Source: Podaxis mareebaensis
Taxonomy: Eukaryota > Basidiomycota > Agaricomycetes > Agaricales > Agaricaceae
Assembly (NCBI GenBank): GCA_018524725.1
Contig: JAEUWP010000118.1
Coordinates: forward strand, 79,407-143,406
Direction of reading: 5' to 3'
DNA: 64,000 bases
The notes under the pieces were generated by a model, which was not told the origin of the DNA, did no database searches, and worked only from the letters and a program-made list of their open reading frames with translations. The first letter of the stretch is position 1. Every line of letters starts with the position of its first letter. Positions 23,899-35,449 of the stretch are shown piece by piece. The translations under genes and the position numbers were made by a program.

Positions 23899-24738
23899 AT
23901 GATCTTTAAACTTAGGTCAGTTTTGTAGCTCATGAAATGGCCTTCTGTACCTGATATCTTAAATTTAGCATCCTTGCCGCCCTCGTCGCTCCTTTAGTCT
24001 CTGCAATGACTGTTAACCAGCCGAGCCAGGCCGTTACCTCAGGCGGTTCCATGACTTTCACTTGGCAAGTTGAAAACGGTGATCCGTAAGTCTCTTTCGT
24101 GCGTCCGATTTGGTGAATACTGACCATATGTAGGTCCTCGTTCTCTGTCTACCTGAGCAACCCCCAATTCAACAACGTTTATGGTGTCGCCAACAACGTT
24201 GACGCGTCTCTGGGTACCTTGACAATCGCCGTCCCCCTTGTCCCTGAGAAGTGAGTGATTTTGACGTGTATCACTCGTGAAATTCTGATGTATTCGTCAG
24301 CCAACAATATACCATCCGCCTGGTTCAAATCGACAACGTCAACGCAGTCCTTGCCGAGTCACCCTCCTTCACCATTGGTGCCAGCACAGCAACCACTACT
24401 CCCTCCTCCACCGCCTCGCCGATATCCGTCTCAGCCTCCAGCCGTCCCGGTTCCACGACCGCTGTTACCACGTGAGTTGTTGATGTTTGAGCTGGCCGAG
24501 TTTAGACTGAACTTGTCTTAGTAGCCGAACACTGCCTTCCAGCTCGTCGTTCGGCGTCGTTGTCAGTAACACTCAGCCTGCTTCCACCTCGGGTGCTTCC
24601 ACTAGCCCTAGTGGTGCTGCCGCCTCATCTTCACCTTCGAACTCAGCTGCTCTTCCCGTCCGCTTCAACATGAACATGGGTGTCGTTGCTTCCATAGTCA
24701 TTTCGGTTGTTGCCGGCGCAGCGGTTGCCGCTTTCTAA
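23899..24738 (+). CDS. GPI-anchored Ser/Thr-rich cell-wall protein, Kre9/Knh1-like domain
   Basis: Predicted 212 aa, five exons: 23899-23915, 23969-24085, 24134-24250, 24301-24471, 24522-24738 (sum 639 nt, in frame). Residues 1-18 form a signal peptide split by the first intron. The domain about 19-105 (MTVNQPSQAVTSGGSMTFTW, then a DP..FSVYLSN-type strand and QYTIRLVQ) matches the Ser-Thr-rich GPI-anchored family with a Kre9/Knh1 beta-sandwich. A Ser/Thr/Ala linker, probably O-glycosylated, follows. The C-terminus ends in a hydrophobic stretch (GVVASIVISVVAGAAVAAF) with no charged tail, as expected for a GPI-attachment signal. Such proteins sit on the plasma membrane or wall; the specific role is unknown. 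The promoter looks strong (see the TATA entry). Confidence 0.85.
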
Positions 24739-27700
24739 ACGTCGGACTGAGGGATATCTGTTCTCGTCGCGGTGATCCTCTGGAACGATGGGTGGTTGCT
24801 TTCTTGGATCGAGTACTACAGAACTTTGCGATCGCTTTGTTTTCTTTTTTCTTTGTCATCCATATACCTCTCATGCACACTCGACGGACTTTGATTTAAT
24901 GCGATACGCTGTTCTGGCCGAACCAGATACCTATCTTGAACTTTTTGGTGGTTGTACATTTTTCTTCTTTTCCTTTACGGAGGATAGTGTTGGGCGAAGT
25001 GTAGTGACCTGTCTTGGTCCGTTAGCTCGTTCTGTCTTTGTTCTTTTTCTGCTCAACATATGTACTCTGTAAAAATAGGAATTGGACTATTTTTAGCATA
25101 TGCTCTTTGGTAATGATGGCATCTGGTCGTGAAGCATTTGTCACCATGTGATTCGCTGCCTTGTGTGCTTTCACGCACTGGCCAAGAATTGCTCAGCTTG
25201 GAGGGGCTTCTCATACTGAGAGCCCACTCTTCATCTTTTGATAATCAAGGGCTGAGGTGCCGAGTAGAAGGAAACCCGCTAGGTACAGATAGATGTTGAC
25301 CCAAGTGATGCTCACCTGGGTGTTGTTCTGATGAGTGAACAACCTCTGGGAGCCGATGAGAAATGGAAACGCATCCATATGCAGATATGTCTTGCAACCA
25401 TCGTGGACGGTGCTCTGCCGCGCCGGCAAAAAAATCATGTAGCTCAACCATGGCTGCAGATAATCCACAGCGAGATGGAATGACTCGTTCTTTCCACCCG
25501 TGATACTGGCATAGGGAAACCCGGATGACGTTGGCAGCGCAATTAATCAACCAGAAGGCTTTTGTCGTGAGACTACGGCAGCTTTTGGCTAGCTGTTAGG
25601 GGGCTATTAGGGTCCAGCGTGGCTGGGAGTTGGGGATGGGGGGTTATGTAGGTTGTTGGAGAAAGAAGTGGTAAAGGTCTGAGCCTTGCTCACGCGCCAT
25701 TACCTTGGGGTCATGCCAAGAACATGACCCGTGGAATGACCCGAAAGCTCGATTCCAAAAGAGTGGATATTCTTGAGGCCCACACGCCAGCAGTCAAGAC
25801 TTGAAATCTTCTGGGCTAATACGAAGGATGGGGTGTTTTGGAAGATGGTTATCAAGAAGAGGTCGTTAGTGACTTTGAAAATGGCTAACCTGGTTTAATG
25901 AAACCAAAGAATGAAATTGATGCAGTTTGATGGCTTCGGATGCGCCATGTGCATGTGTCGGCGACCACTGGTATGGGGATGTCTTCGACGTATTGAGATC
26001 CTCTGACGAGCAGTTCGAGAAGAGAAGTATGCGCAAGACGGCGACAGAAGCAGGATGGCCCATGATCCTGGAATTTCGTACTGATAGGGCTTCTTGTATC
26101 ATGCATTCATGAACGACGAAATTAGAACATTATGAGGTCAGCCTATTGTATTGGAAGAAAGGGTCACGGGTTGAACAAGGACAGGCGGACGACCATCGTT
26201 CCAAGTAGAATAGCGGGTGCCGTAATTTCATATGTTCTCGTGCTAGCCGACAGAAGTCGTGTGCAAACTCTTCAGGCCGTTCTTGGGGTCGTTTCGTTAC
26301 TGCCGTACCCTTGCCAGCAAAGTTATCGTTGATGCATTGTATGACAGAAGTAGCGAATTAGAGACACGCCAAGTGGCGTTGGGGTGGATACTTGCTCGCC
26401 TAGAAGAAGGGACCCCGCTTTGTTCGCGATACAGCTGAGGTGTTGGCGATGAAATCGCGCCGAGAATGAAAGTGTATGTCAAGCGTATGTAGTCAATGTG
26501 TGGCCAGAGAATCGGGTACCGAATGGACGGAAAGAATTGTATTGCAGTACGAGGGCCGATCCTTCGGCATTGAAAGACAAAACCCTAAAAGAGAGTAGCG
26601 GCCGACTTACCCCTCGCAATATGATATTCTGCGATTGACACCCGATCCTGACTATTTCGCTTCTCGCTTTCAACTTGCCGACTTATAGACACGATAAATC
26701 GATTGAACGACGAAGCCCGCAGCCCGTCGTTGGCCGCGTCTATCGTCAGACCCCGGGCAATGCGGATTCAAACAGAACGTTGGGGAAGCCATATTTAGAC
26801 TGCGTTGGGGATATGTAATTTGCGATATGATACCTTAAATGTGTTATGCGCGCTGTGGCGAGGTAGAATCGATCTCATGATCGTGGTCGTGAAGTTCACG
26901 AGACAAATTTCCATCCCATCAGTCCATTGTCCTGCTTAAGCTTCATGATGATTCTGACGTTAAACATGTTTGAATCTATTAAGCGAGCGAACTGATTCCA
27001 GTTCTTCCGGTACGCTGAGTTGTCTCCTGTTTAATGCAAAACGCATGGCCGAATTGGGGCTTAAGTCCTCATCATTGGAAAAGTTTCCGGCCCTGTCCGT
27101 AAACAAAGGAAGTGGGCTCATCGTGACATGATCGTAAGATTATCAAAGCGGCCAGGGAGGTTTTGCAACAAAGCCCATGGCCGAAAGAATAGAAAGTCAA
27201 AAACAAAACAATGTCTGAACTGAATGCTTTACGCTCATCCAGGCTCGGGGGTGGTAGCGCGGAAGTCACAAATTTACCGGTTCGGTTACAAAAAGCCGGC
27301 TCGAGGAGTCTTTGAGCCATGATATCAAAGAGGAAAGGGCGGTGAGAAAAGGTTCATGTTCTCTCACAGCCAAAATTTATCTATACGAGGCGATACAACC
27401 GAATCGTCCTGTTTCAGTTATCCGAATAGGAACAATGACATACGTATCATGAAAGGATTTATCACTTGCACAGAATGTGATAAACCAAGAGGATGGTGGG
27501 ATTTAAGAATTTGTCTACAATTGCCTGCTTCCCATGACCACTACAGCCCTTACAACTTGCTTTGATCATAGTGGGCTCTCGGATTCCACAGCCATTCCTG
27601 GCTAGTCGCGACAAGGGATGGCTAGAACAATGTTCGGGGCTTCGTAAATCGTCTCGAATCGGACGTGGGATTACATGGAAGTGATTGGTTATAGCGATAC

Positions 27701-30700
27701 TTGTGGGCTGTTGGAGACGTGATGATGCGAAACTGAATAGGCATCTGGTCGACAAGATGGCAGATAGACGCCCACCCTAGGTTCTACCTGTCTCGATTGA
27801 CAGGTCTAAGCGTGATTCAACCCTGTATACATATCGTCATACTGGGCACATGCATCATAATGTTTTTGAGCCGCGAACGTCGAGATGAAGGTGAGGGCTC
27901 AGGTCACCCCCCAGAAGCCCTGGAGAAGGAGAGAGTCGAATGGCTCAGCCAAGGTCACAATCAGGTACAATGGGGTGATAGATGAGTCAGGCTGTTCGTT
28001 ATCTTTCTGCATTCGGGGCCGAGTTCAAGAATGAAGCGCTGCGGGTATATCGTTGTGGAGAATTGGAGCCATAGCCCAGAACCGGGGAACCTGGAAACGT
28101 AGCCAAGACTGGAGACACTGGGAAAATTTCCAACAAACGTGAACAGGTCGTTAATAGAACTCGTATCCAGACAGGAGCTCAGGGAATGACCGAACGGATT
28201 TTTTTGTAAGTATATCGTCACGACGCCATACGACATCTGAAAGATCAATGATAGAGATATGTACTAGTCATGTACTACTCCGCTGATAGCTTTCACCACA
28301 AATTCCGACCTCTGAGCCATATGGATAGGGTCCCTTACCAGTAAAGTAAAGCGCGACATAGCCACGTTCGACATATTTTTGAACTACCTTTTCGCCAGTG
28401 CGAATGGGTCAAATTTATGTAGCGGCATCGGTCAAATTGTCAAACCTTGCTTTGTACATATCAAAAACTATGCCAGATAGCCTTGCCCGGCTCCCCTGTA
28501 TGACCACCCAGTCGTAATCTGCATTAACCAAAACAGCGGGAGCCTGAAGGTGTCTATTCAAAATAGCATACCTCTTCGGGTTAACTCAACATTTTAACAA
28601 CCGAGCAGGTATCGTGAAGGTCCTCCATGATCAAAAGGAGGTATTTAAGTAGGCCCCAAGCTCCTTTGAGGTTTGCGCTCACGCATTGCGCCCGCAGTTA
28701 AGAGGTAACTCCGCCATTCGACTTAAGGAGACCTCATAAGCCATCACTAAGTAAAGACACTGATGTCAGGGTCGGTATATCATACCGGGCCATAAGCACC
28801 TCCTAGTCCGTGGAATGAGATGCTCCAATGTCATTTACTTATTCCAAAGGGTTGGTGGCTGAACGCCCTCTAAAACATACTGGGGAAGCCGCATGGTTGC
28901 TGCGGCGCGCCAGGGAAAATAAGTAGATTAGGTTGGGGCATCAAATTGCTACCAATAGACCAGCCCCTGTTGCTGGAAGTGATATCAAACCGCATGTTGT
29001 ATATAGACAAAGAATAGACAGGCCAAGATTATGAGATTGTAGGGAACTGGCTGCAGTTCCAGTAGGTCTAAGTTGAGGGCGCAAGCCTGTGGTAATAGAC
29101 CAGAGCCAAACAAGAGTAAACCAACGCAATGGTGCCCCGGAGATCATGGACCCGTGAGGTGCTCGCGTTCAGACGTCTTGGCGTCGAAGGCTCAGAATAC
29201 CAGATGAATGAACGATACTGATATACAGTAGTGTTATCGACCATCTTTGCCAATCTCTAATCAATCTTCTCTGCCTATCCGATTCCGCAATTTATTCTTG
29301 AGCAGGTGTTAGGAGGCGATATGCTAATAGAACAGAAAAACTAGTCATTGACAGCGTGTAAAAATCCTTGCGCTCCGGCGTATCAACGCATTTTACCCGA
29401 CTGTAATAAATGGAAACGATGCAAGTTCGTCGGGGTGAAAGCGTCGAGAATACCCTGCGTCCGAATGATCTATGCGGCGCCCAAACTGCATTATTCAGAA
29501 ACATGACTAAAAGCGATGCGAGTAAGACTATATGCTGTAAATGTAAAGTGGCGCATCTTGCTACCTGGTTGGGTCTGTGATCAGTGTGATTGGCTGGGTC
29601 AAAGTCGGCGGATGATTCCGAGACCCTTCGGCTAGGTTGGAGGTATATTCAGCATGCATTATTCGGCATCGTCCCGCGTGTCTCATCCTGGTGTTGATCT
29701 GGAGCTGACCCACTACATGCACTGTGCGGTTCAAGTTTTCCTTGTTGGGTAGTCATACACCTTAATCTTTTCTTCGACCCGATGTCATCGATAGATATTG
29801 TAAACACCTGAGAAAAGATCAGGAGAGACTTGGGCTCAGTACGATCCATGAATGGATTTGGATGTCCCCACCCCGCGCGCCTATATTCTCGCACGCGCAA
29901 CATAGGTACGACAAGCAGCAGAAAATCTCAGTGGCGTTCTGCTAGAGATGTCGCTAGGTGCCTGGTGAACACCTTGGAGATTTCTTACGGCAGAGGATGT
30001 CATCGCATATGTCCTTCTGGATGAATAGACGGGTATAAGGCGTTGAGGAAGCATGCAGTGGGTCAAGATAGGGATCCGGTCTTTTGGGAATGAGCTAGGA
30101 AGTTGTGGGGTTGCTCGGATTTGATTGTACACAATCGTGTTCTGGAACGTGAACACGAGTTGCTGAATTTATCAGCGCGAGCCGACAGCACCAAAAAGCG
30201 CATGCTCGATTCGAGTTCACGTAGAGGACGGAAACACAAAGCGTGGGGAGACCGGTCTGGGGGTGAAAGGAAAGAGATCTAGGACGCGGTTGACATCTAG
30301 TATCGGTCGATTCATCGTTCATTTGAAAAGGTGCTTCGTTTCGCTCTCGCTCTTCTCGAACTTGACCCATAAGACTTTCATGTGTGTGAGTAGTCCGTCA
30401 TAGCCGCAGCCTATAATTAAGCCTAGTGATTCGACAACCGGTGGCAAGGTAACAAGTGAAGTCGGAAACGAGGGATGACAAATCTCTCCCTCTAAAATTT
30501 GAGCAGATTCATTGAGCCTGCGCTCAAATCCTGTACGAGTTAATGCAGTTTTGTGATGGCTATTCAAGTTAGTCGATAGATCAAGGGTATGCTGTGAGAT
30601 ATGATTACCAAGGACGTAGCAGAACCAGATGAGCGCAAAATTATCTGGGAACCCAAGTCAGTAAATAGCACAGTTAATAAACACCAGGCCGAGGAGTTAG

Positions 30701-30971
30701 CCGTAGTGTTTGGAAGTCTCGAAATATCCAGATTGGATGAATGCATATCCGTTGTTCGAGATATGATGAAGTGTTGTGAGATTGTCCAACCTTTAACGGT
30801 CTTTAACATGTGCTAAATTAGTAACCAGAAATATGTTTTTCGGAGATGCACGTGATGATAGACCACATGACGCGGTGATGACACAGCTCTTCGGAATCGA
30901 TGACACCATTAGTCACCGTCGGAGTCCTGTCAGGCGAGCCCGAACCCACACATTTGGCGGCAGTGGTTCTG
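24739..30971. other. 6.2-kb gene-poor block
   Basis: After the GPI-gene 3' UTR (T-rich, to about 25070) no gene is supported. A minus-strand segment at 25211-25550 has two overlapping open frames, one with a hydrophobic end (WVNIYLYLAGFLLLGTSALDY), but no family could be named and no flanking exons fit. The rest has only short unrelated frames. No transposon signature was recognised. Confidence 0.4.
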
Positions 30972-31609
30972 ATGCTCTCTTATCTTCGTGCTGCTCTTTT
31001 TACTCGGACCTCCTCCGCATTATCCTTCGCCTGGTTCTCCACAACGGCATCTTCATCTACGCCTTCACAAGCTCAACTGAAAGCAATGTCTGTCAAAGAT
31101 CTTGTTGAGGTCAGTCATTCTCCACTTTCATCTTCAGAAGTTTGAGGAGGTCTTCATTCCACGCAGAAAGCTATCACTGACAACCAAATTGCAATTTTTT
31201 CGAAGAGTTACTGTCCTTATTGCAAGAGAGCCAAAAAGCTCATTAAGGACAACTACCCGGGAGCGAAGTCCGTGGTCTTTGAGTGGGTAGTATTTTCAGG
31301 TGTATACAATCAAATGATAGGCTCACGGATTGTCAGGCTGGACGAGATGGATGAGGGCACGGATATTCAGAACTACTTGTATCAGAAGACTGGCCAGCGC
31401 ACCGTCCCAAATATCTTCGTCGGTCTGTGGACTTCTAGTCCTTCTTTAATTTCGATTTCTTATACTTCCTGCATTTTTATAGGCCAGCAACACATTGGAG
31501 GTGTGTAACCAACTTGAATATGGTTCCTTTGAAGTAAATGTTCGGTTTAGGTTGTGATAAGACCGAACTTGCGCACAAGAACAATGCGATTGCTCCCTTG
31601 CTCAAGTGA
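30972..31609 (+). CDS. Dithiol glutaredoxin (CPYC), possibly mitochondrial plus cytosolic
   Basis: Predicted 138 aa from ATG 30972, five exons: 30972-31109, 31167-31282, 31337-31422, 31483-31500, 31551-31609 (sum 417 nt, in frame). The active site CPYC is at about residues 62-65 (FSKSYCPYCKRAKKLI). The glutathione-binding TVPNIFV segment with its cis-proline and the GGCDKT segment follow. The enzyme reduces disulfides and glutathionylated proteins using glutathione. From the first ATG the N-terminus is rich in Arg, Ser, Ala and Phe without acidic residues, like a mitochondrial presequence. A second in-frame ATG at codon 39 (MSVKDLVE) would give a plain cytosolic form of 100 aa. A further in-frame ATG at 30900 exists but adds residues with no family match. 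Confidence 0.9.
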
Positions 31610-31847
31610 GGCAGTTATGTCTCCAGCTTCTCCCAGGGGGGTTCAAATCTTTTCCAGGGATTCACATCTATGACATGCTCGGATATCTTCACTATTAGTA
31701 GAACTGTGGAACTCGATACCTCCGCAGACATTAGATTATGTAGAATAGTGAATTTGTGATTGCCTAATTAGGATATGATGGGTTTGCCACGTTACTGATC
31801 CCATTTGTCTTCTCTTAAACTTCGATCTCTCTGTACCCTCAACAACA

Positions 31848-32792
31848 ATGGCACGCGCTCATCGTGTTGCGCTGTATGCAAGCGGTGCTGTTGCATTTTA
31901 TCTCCTCGTCCTGTTCCAATTCATTTCGCTACCGTTGGTGGATGCAAACGTCGTGGAGCAGCTCCTACCAGTCGTTCGTACTTCCTCTACTGGCCCACAA
32001 CGCCTCTGAGCTAACGCCCTCGTGTCTCGTACCCGTGACCCTTCCGGACTGAAATATTACGCACGTGTGCATACTTCTGTGCGCTCGTTGACAAACCATT
32101 GGATTCGATCTTGGGAACTTGGCTTTTTCCATCGGCACCTTCCAACAGCTCCCCTGGTGGCTTCTTGTTTCGTTCGGATCGTACTCGCTTTGGTCGCTTG
32201 GGTGGGGTCTGTTCACGTTCAGAGACTGTCCAGAAGCATATACGGAACTGCTTGGGGTGAGTTTTTCTTGTCGGGTAACAGAGTCGTGTTGGAGTTTTCG
32301 CTTTTAATTTGTCACATCATTTTCTCATCTTTCATCGGAGTATGGCTTCCGAGTGATGCAACGAAACCAAAAGCAGGTCTCACTTCCTGGGCGTGCTGAT
32401 TGATCTGAAGCTTCTCTATTTGCAATTGTACCTGTCGTCCTCATAATCGTGGTTGACTGGATACAATATGTCCCTATTCATGTCGCCTCATTGTCGTCTT
32501 CGTGACTTCTAAGGCTATCCCAAATAATCGTGTTTTGGTTTCTGATTCGTTCTCGGCACGCCCGTGTCATCTCGGTTACCGCATTCACCCGTGCTTCTCG
32601 ATTGTCCTTACTTCCGCCTCCCGGTTTTCATTTCCTTGTTCCTGGCTCCATTTCTCCCTTCTGCACCGGAGCCTTCACTTTTCATTTTTTTCTTCCATGA
32701 AATGTGTATGCTGATACACGTTGACTTCAATCCCCCAGGAAATCTCAGAAGCCAAGAATGATCTCAGAGCCAAAGGGGTCGCGGTAGACTGA
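31848..32792 (+). CDS. Dolichol-phosphate mannosyltransferase subunit 3 (DPM3)
   Basis: Predicted 95 aa, three exons: 31848-31973, 32149-32256, 32739-32792 (sum 288 nt, in frame). Two membrane segments are visible: about residues 7-30 (YASGAVAFYLLVLFQFISL) and about 43-62 (PWWLLVSFGSYSLWSLGWGL). The family's C-terminal tail follows: FRDCPEAYTELLGEI, then SEAKNDLRAKGVAVD. DPM3 anchors the catalytic Dpm1 subunit to the endoplasmic reticulum membrane, so the complex can make dolichol-phosphate-mannose for N-glycans, O-mannose and GPI anchors (family knowledge). The second intron (482 nt) is about ten times the usual size here; no missing exon is needed because the family sequence is continuous across it. 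Confidence 0.87.
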
Positions 32793-35449
32793 TACCTCTC
32801 CTACAACCTGTCAAAACTAGATACCAATCTGGTGAGGGCGGCTTTGGACGACATCTCAAATATTATGCCATCTTCGTTTGTATCTGGACACAAATGTCAC
32901 CAGTGACGCTGAACGTGAAATGCATTACTTCGACTTCACTAGGGATCAGAATTTCTTCGAAGAACCCTACGAAGAGACGAAGCATGATTGATGAACTTAA
33001 ATTGGGGTGGTGATTTGGTACTTCATGGGAAGGAAGCCTGAGAGCACTTGTCTTTGGATGGTGGTTCGTTCATGTCCACAAGCCTTCATGGGGCTCAGGA
33101 TCTTCGGGACCAAGGTGCCCTTGCGCTAGACCTTAGAAGAACGACCGCCGCCGCCGCGTGAACCATCTTAGCAAGATTGGTCACCCCGAATCATTATGGC
33201 TTGTTGCACTACCTACGCGTGGTGAGTTGACCCTGCATCGGAAAGGTAAGTAACAGTTATTTTTGGTAATCTGGTTTGGATCGCTGGGTTTATTGGCTTG
33301 GTAGGAGATGATATGCCCAATGATTTCAAAGGAAGGGAATGCTTCTTGCTTGACGCCGAGCTTGTTGCAATACAATTTCTTCGTCATCCATGATGTATCT
33401 TTCCCAAGGCGGCCCAGCACTTCGACCTCCACACCGATGTTTTCGCCCCGCTACGAACAGGCTGCTCTAGTTTGATGTTTATCCAATTCACACTGGTTTG
33501 TACTCCGGCAGCGAGCTATGAACTGTATTCTAATCCCAAAATCGAAGTTCGCCCCCCGTGATATGGACCTCACCGGCTCTTGATTCGGCAGCGATTCGAG
33601 AAAGATCTTCCATCCGATTGTTCTTTCGAACATTGGACATGATGCATAATGCATAATGTCTCACAAGTAAAGCAGTCGCATCGAATCATGTCTGACAAAC
33701 CGGTTCTGTACTGCGGAAGTGCCCTCGTGCGACAAACTCGACCAATGATCAGCATGCCCTCTTCCTTATCACCTTCGGTTCGATGATTCGGCGTTTACTC
33801 CTTCACAAGTCCCAATGTTTTTTTCCGGCCACTTTCTCCCGCCCCTTCTTGTCTCTGATCTCGGGGCCAGGCATATGACCTCAATACCTTCCTTCTGGCT
33901 TTCTCTCATTCCTTCCATCCGCTCACTTAGGCCTCAAGTCAGTGGACCGGCGCGAGGCTAAGCTCGACCTACTCGTTTTGTACGTGATTTATCACCATAG
34001 CTCTCCGCCTGATACCTTCTTTGATACTACCTCCCAAGAAAGAAGCTTGCCGGGTCTCAAAAGTCCGGAATCCAATCAGCTGTCGGTTGACTAAACTTAA
34101 GCCCTGATGACCCAACCAGAGGCGGAGCCACACCTCCCCACGCCGACAACTCTTGTGTCCAAAACCTCTTGATGAGACTCACCGAGAAACAGGTAGCTTG
34201 GCTCACCAATCGCAAGCCGCCGATCGACTATACCCATCCCGATTCAGAGTCGTATCCACCTTCCGCGCCGTCCCTTGCATTATCAATAGCAGTGTCTTTC
34301 ACTCTCCGCTTTGGAATCCGGCTCCAAGGCCAAACAAGACGGGAATGCATCCCCTGAGGCTTGATCCGCTCATACGACATCGCTTGGTCGGCCAGTTGTC
34401 GATCGAGAATGGACGCAGGGAATCCCTGGATCGCATCATTGTATTGATACATTGGAGCGCAGGTTTTTTCGTTGAATTTGCTGAATTGAATTCTTCATTA
34501 TATTGAGCACACACGTACCATTTCTGGTTCGCGCAGGGACACATGAATTGACGACGTACCAAGAACTCGGGTGCGAGGGTCCTGAGTTAAACTCAAAGGC
34601 TTCGAGACTCACTGCGCTTTAACTCTGAACTCCTTCGAATGCGATGTGGCGCCTTACTTGCTTCTTTGCTCTTCAGTGACCTTAGTTCCAGCCAAGCCAC
34701 TCTCTCAATAGAGCGGGTATAGAACCTGGATTACAGGGAGGAAGGAAGGCCTGTGATACCATATGACCATCATCTTCTATATCGCCTCTCCAGAACCACC
34801 GGCCTCCCTACTTGAAAGCTGACATCACTGATTTGCTGGCACTCTGTAGGGATTGATTGTGGTGGGAAGTTCTGTACGGTACCCATGACGTCGCATGAAG
34901 AAATTTTCCGGCGAGGAACTTCTAGAGAGGCCTCTAAAAGTGAGGGTGTTGAATCAGGACACATGCTGTTGGCGCTTTAGCCTGGTGCGACTCATGTGCT
35001 CGTGAGGATGGCGAGGATGGCTATCACCCGTGCTAATAGCGGAGGAATGTTTGATAAGTCTCCGATGTTGGTCCTGCTCGCTCAAAGCCCCCTGAGATCC
35101 CTTGTCAGCACGAGGTGGAGAGGATAAATGGCGTTGGCATAAAGACAATGAGGACAAGCTGCAATAGTCACCGTATCACCCGGGCTCACAAGTCCAAAAG
35201 GTACAAAGTACATTTTAGATGACTGTATTGTATTGTAGTCCATGTGAAAGAAACTGCGTTGAAACTAAGTCCGAATCGGTGAGTATCCGAAAGAATCAAT
35301 AGGGTCCAGGCGGCGGTGGCATACAAGCGGCACCACCAAAGGAAACAACCATAACCAAGGACAAAAGGACGAGGGACGAAAGGGATAACGGAAGCAAAAG
35401 GAATGCCCAACGGCGTCCCGTGTTCTATTATTGATCAGTCCTACCGTCC
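32793..35449. other. 2.7-kb gap, no supported gene
   Basis: Only short frames are present. The plus-strand frame at 34169-34357 and the minus-strand frame at 33181-33432 look mildly protein-like but contain no motif and no partner exons. The right end should hold the 3' UTR of the minus-strand gene ending at 35450. Confidence 0.4.

Noticed and set aside
25211..25550. Minus-strand frames with a hydrophobic end, considered as a membrane-protein relic
   Set aside because: No family recognised and no continuing exons; two overlapping frames compete. Left as unexplained.
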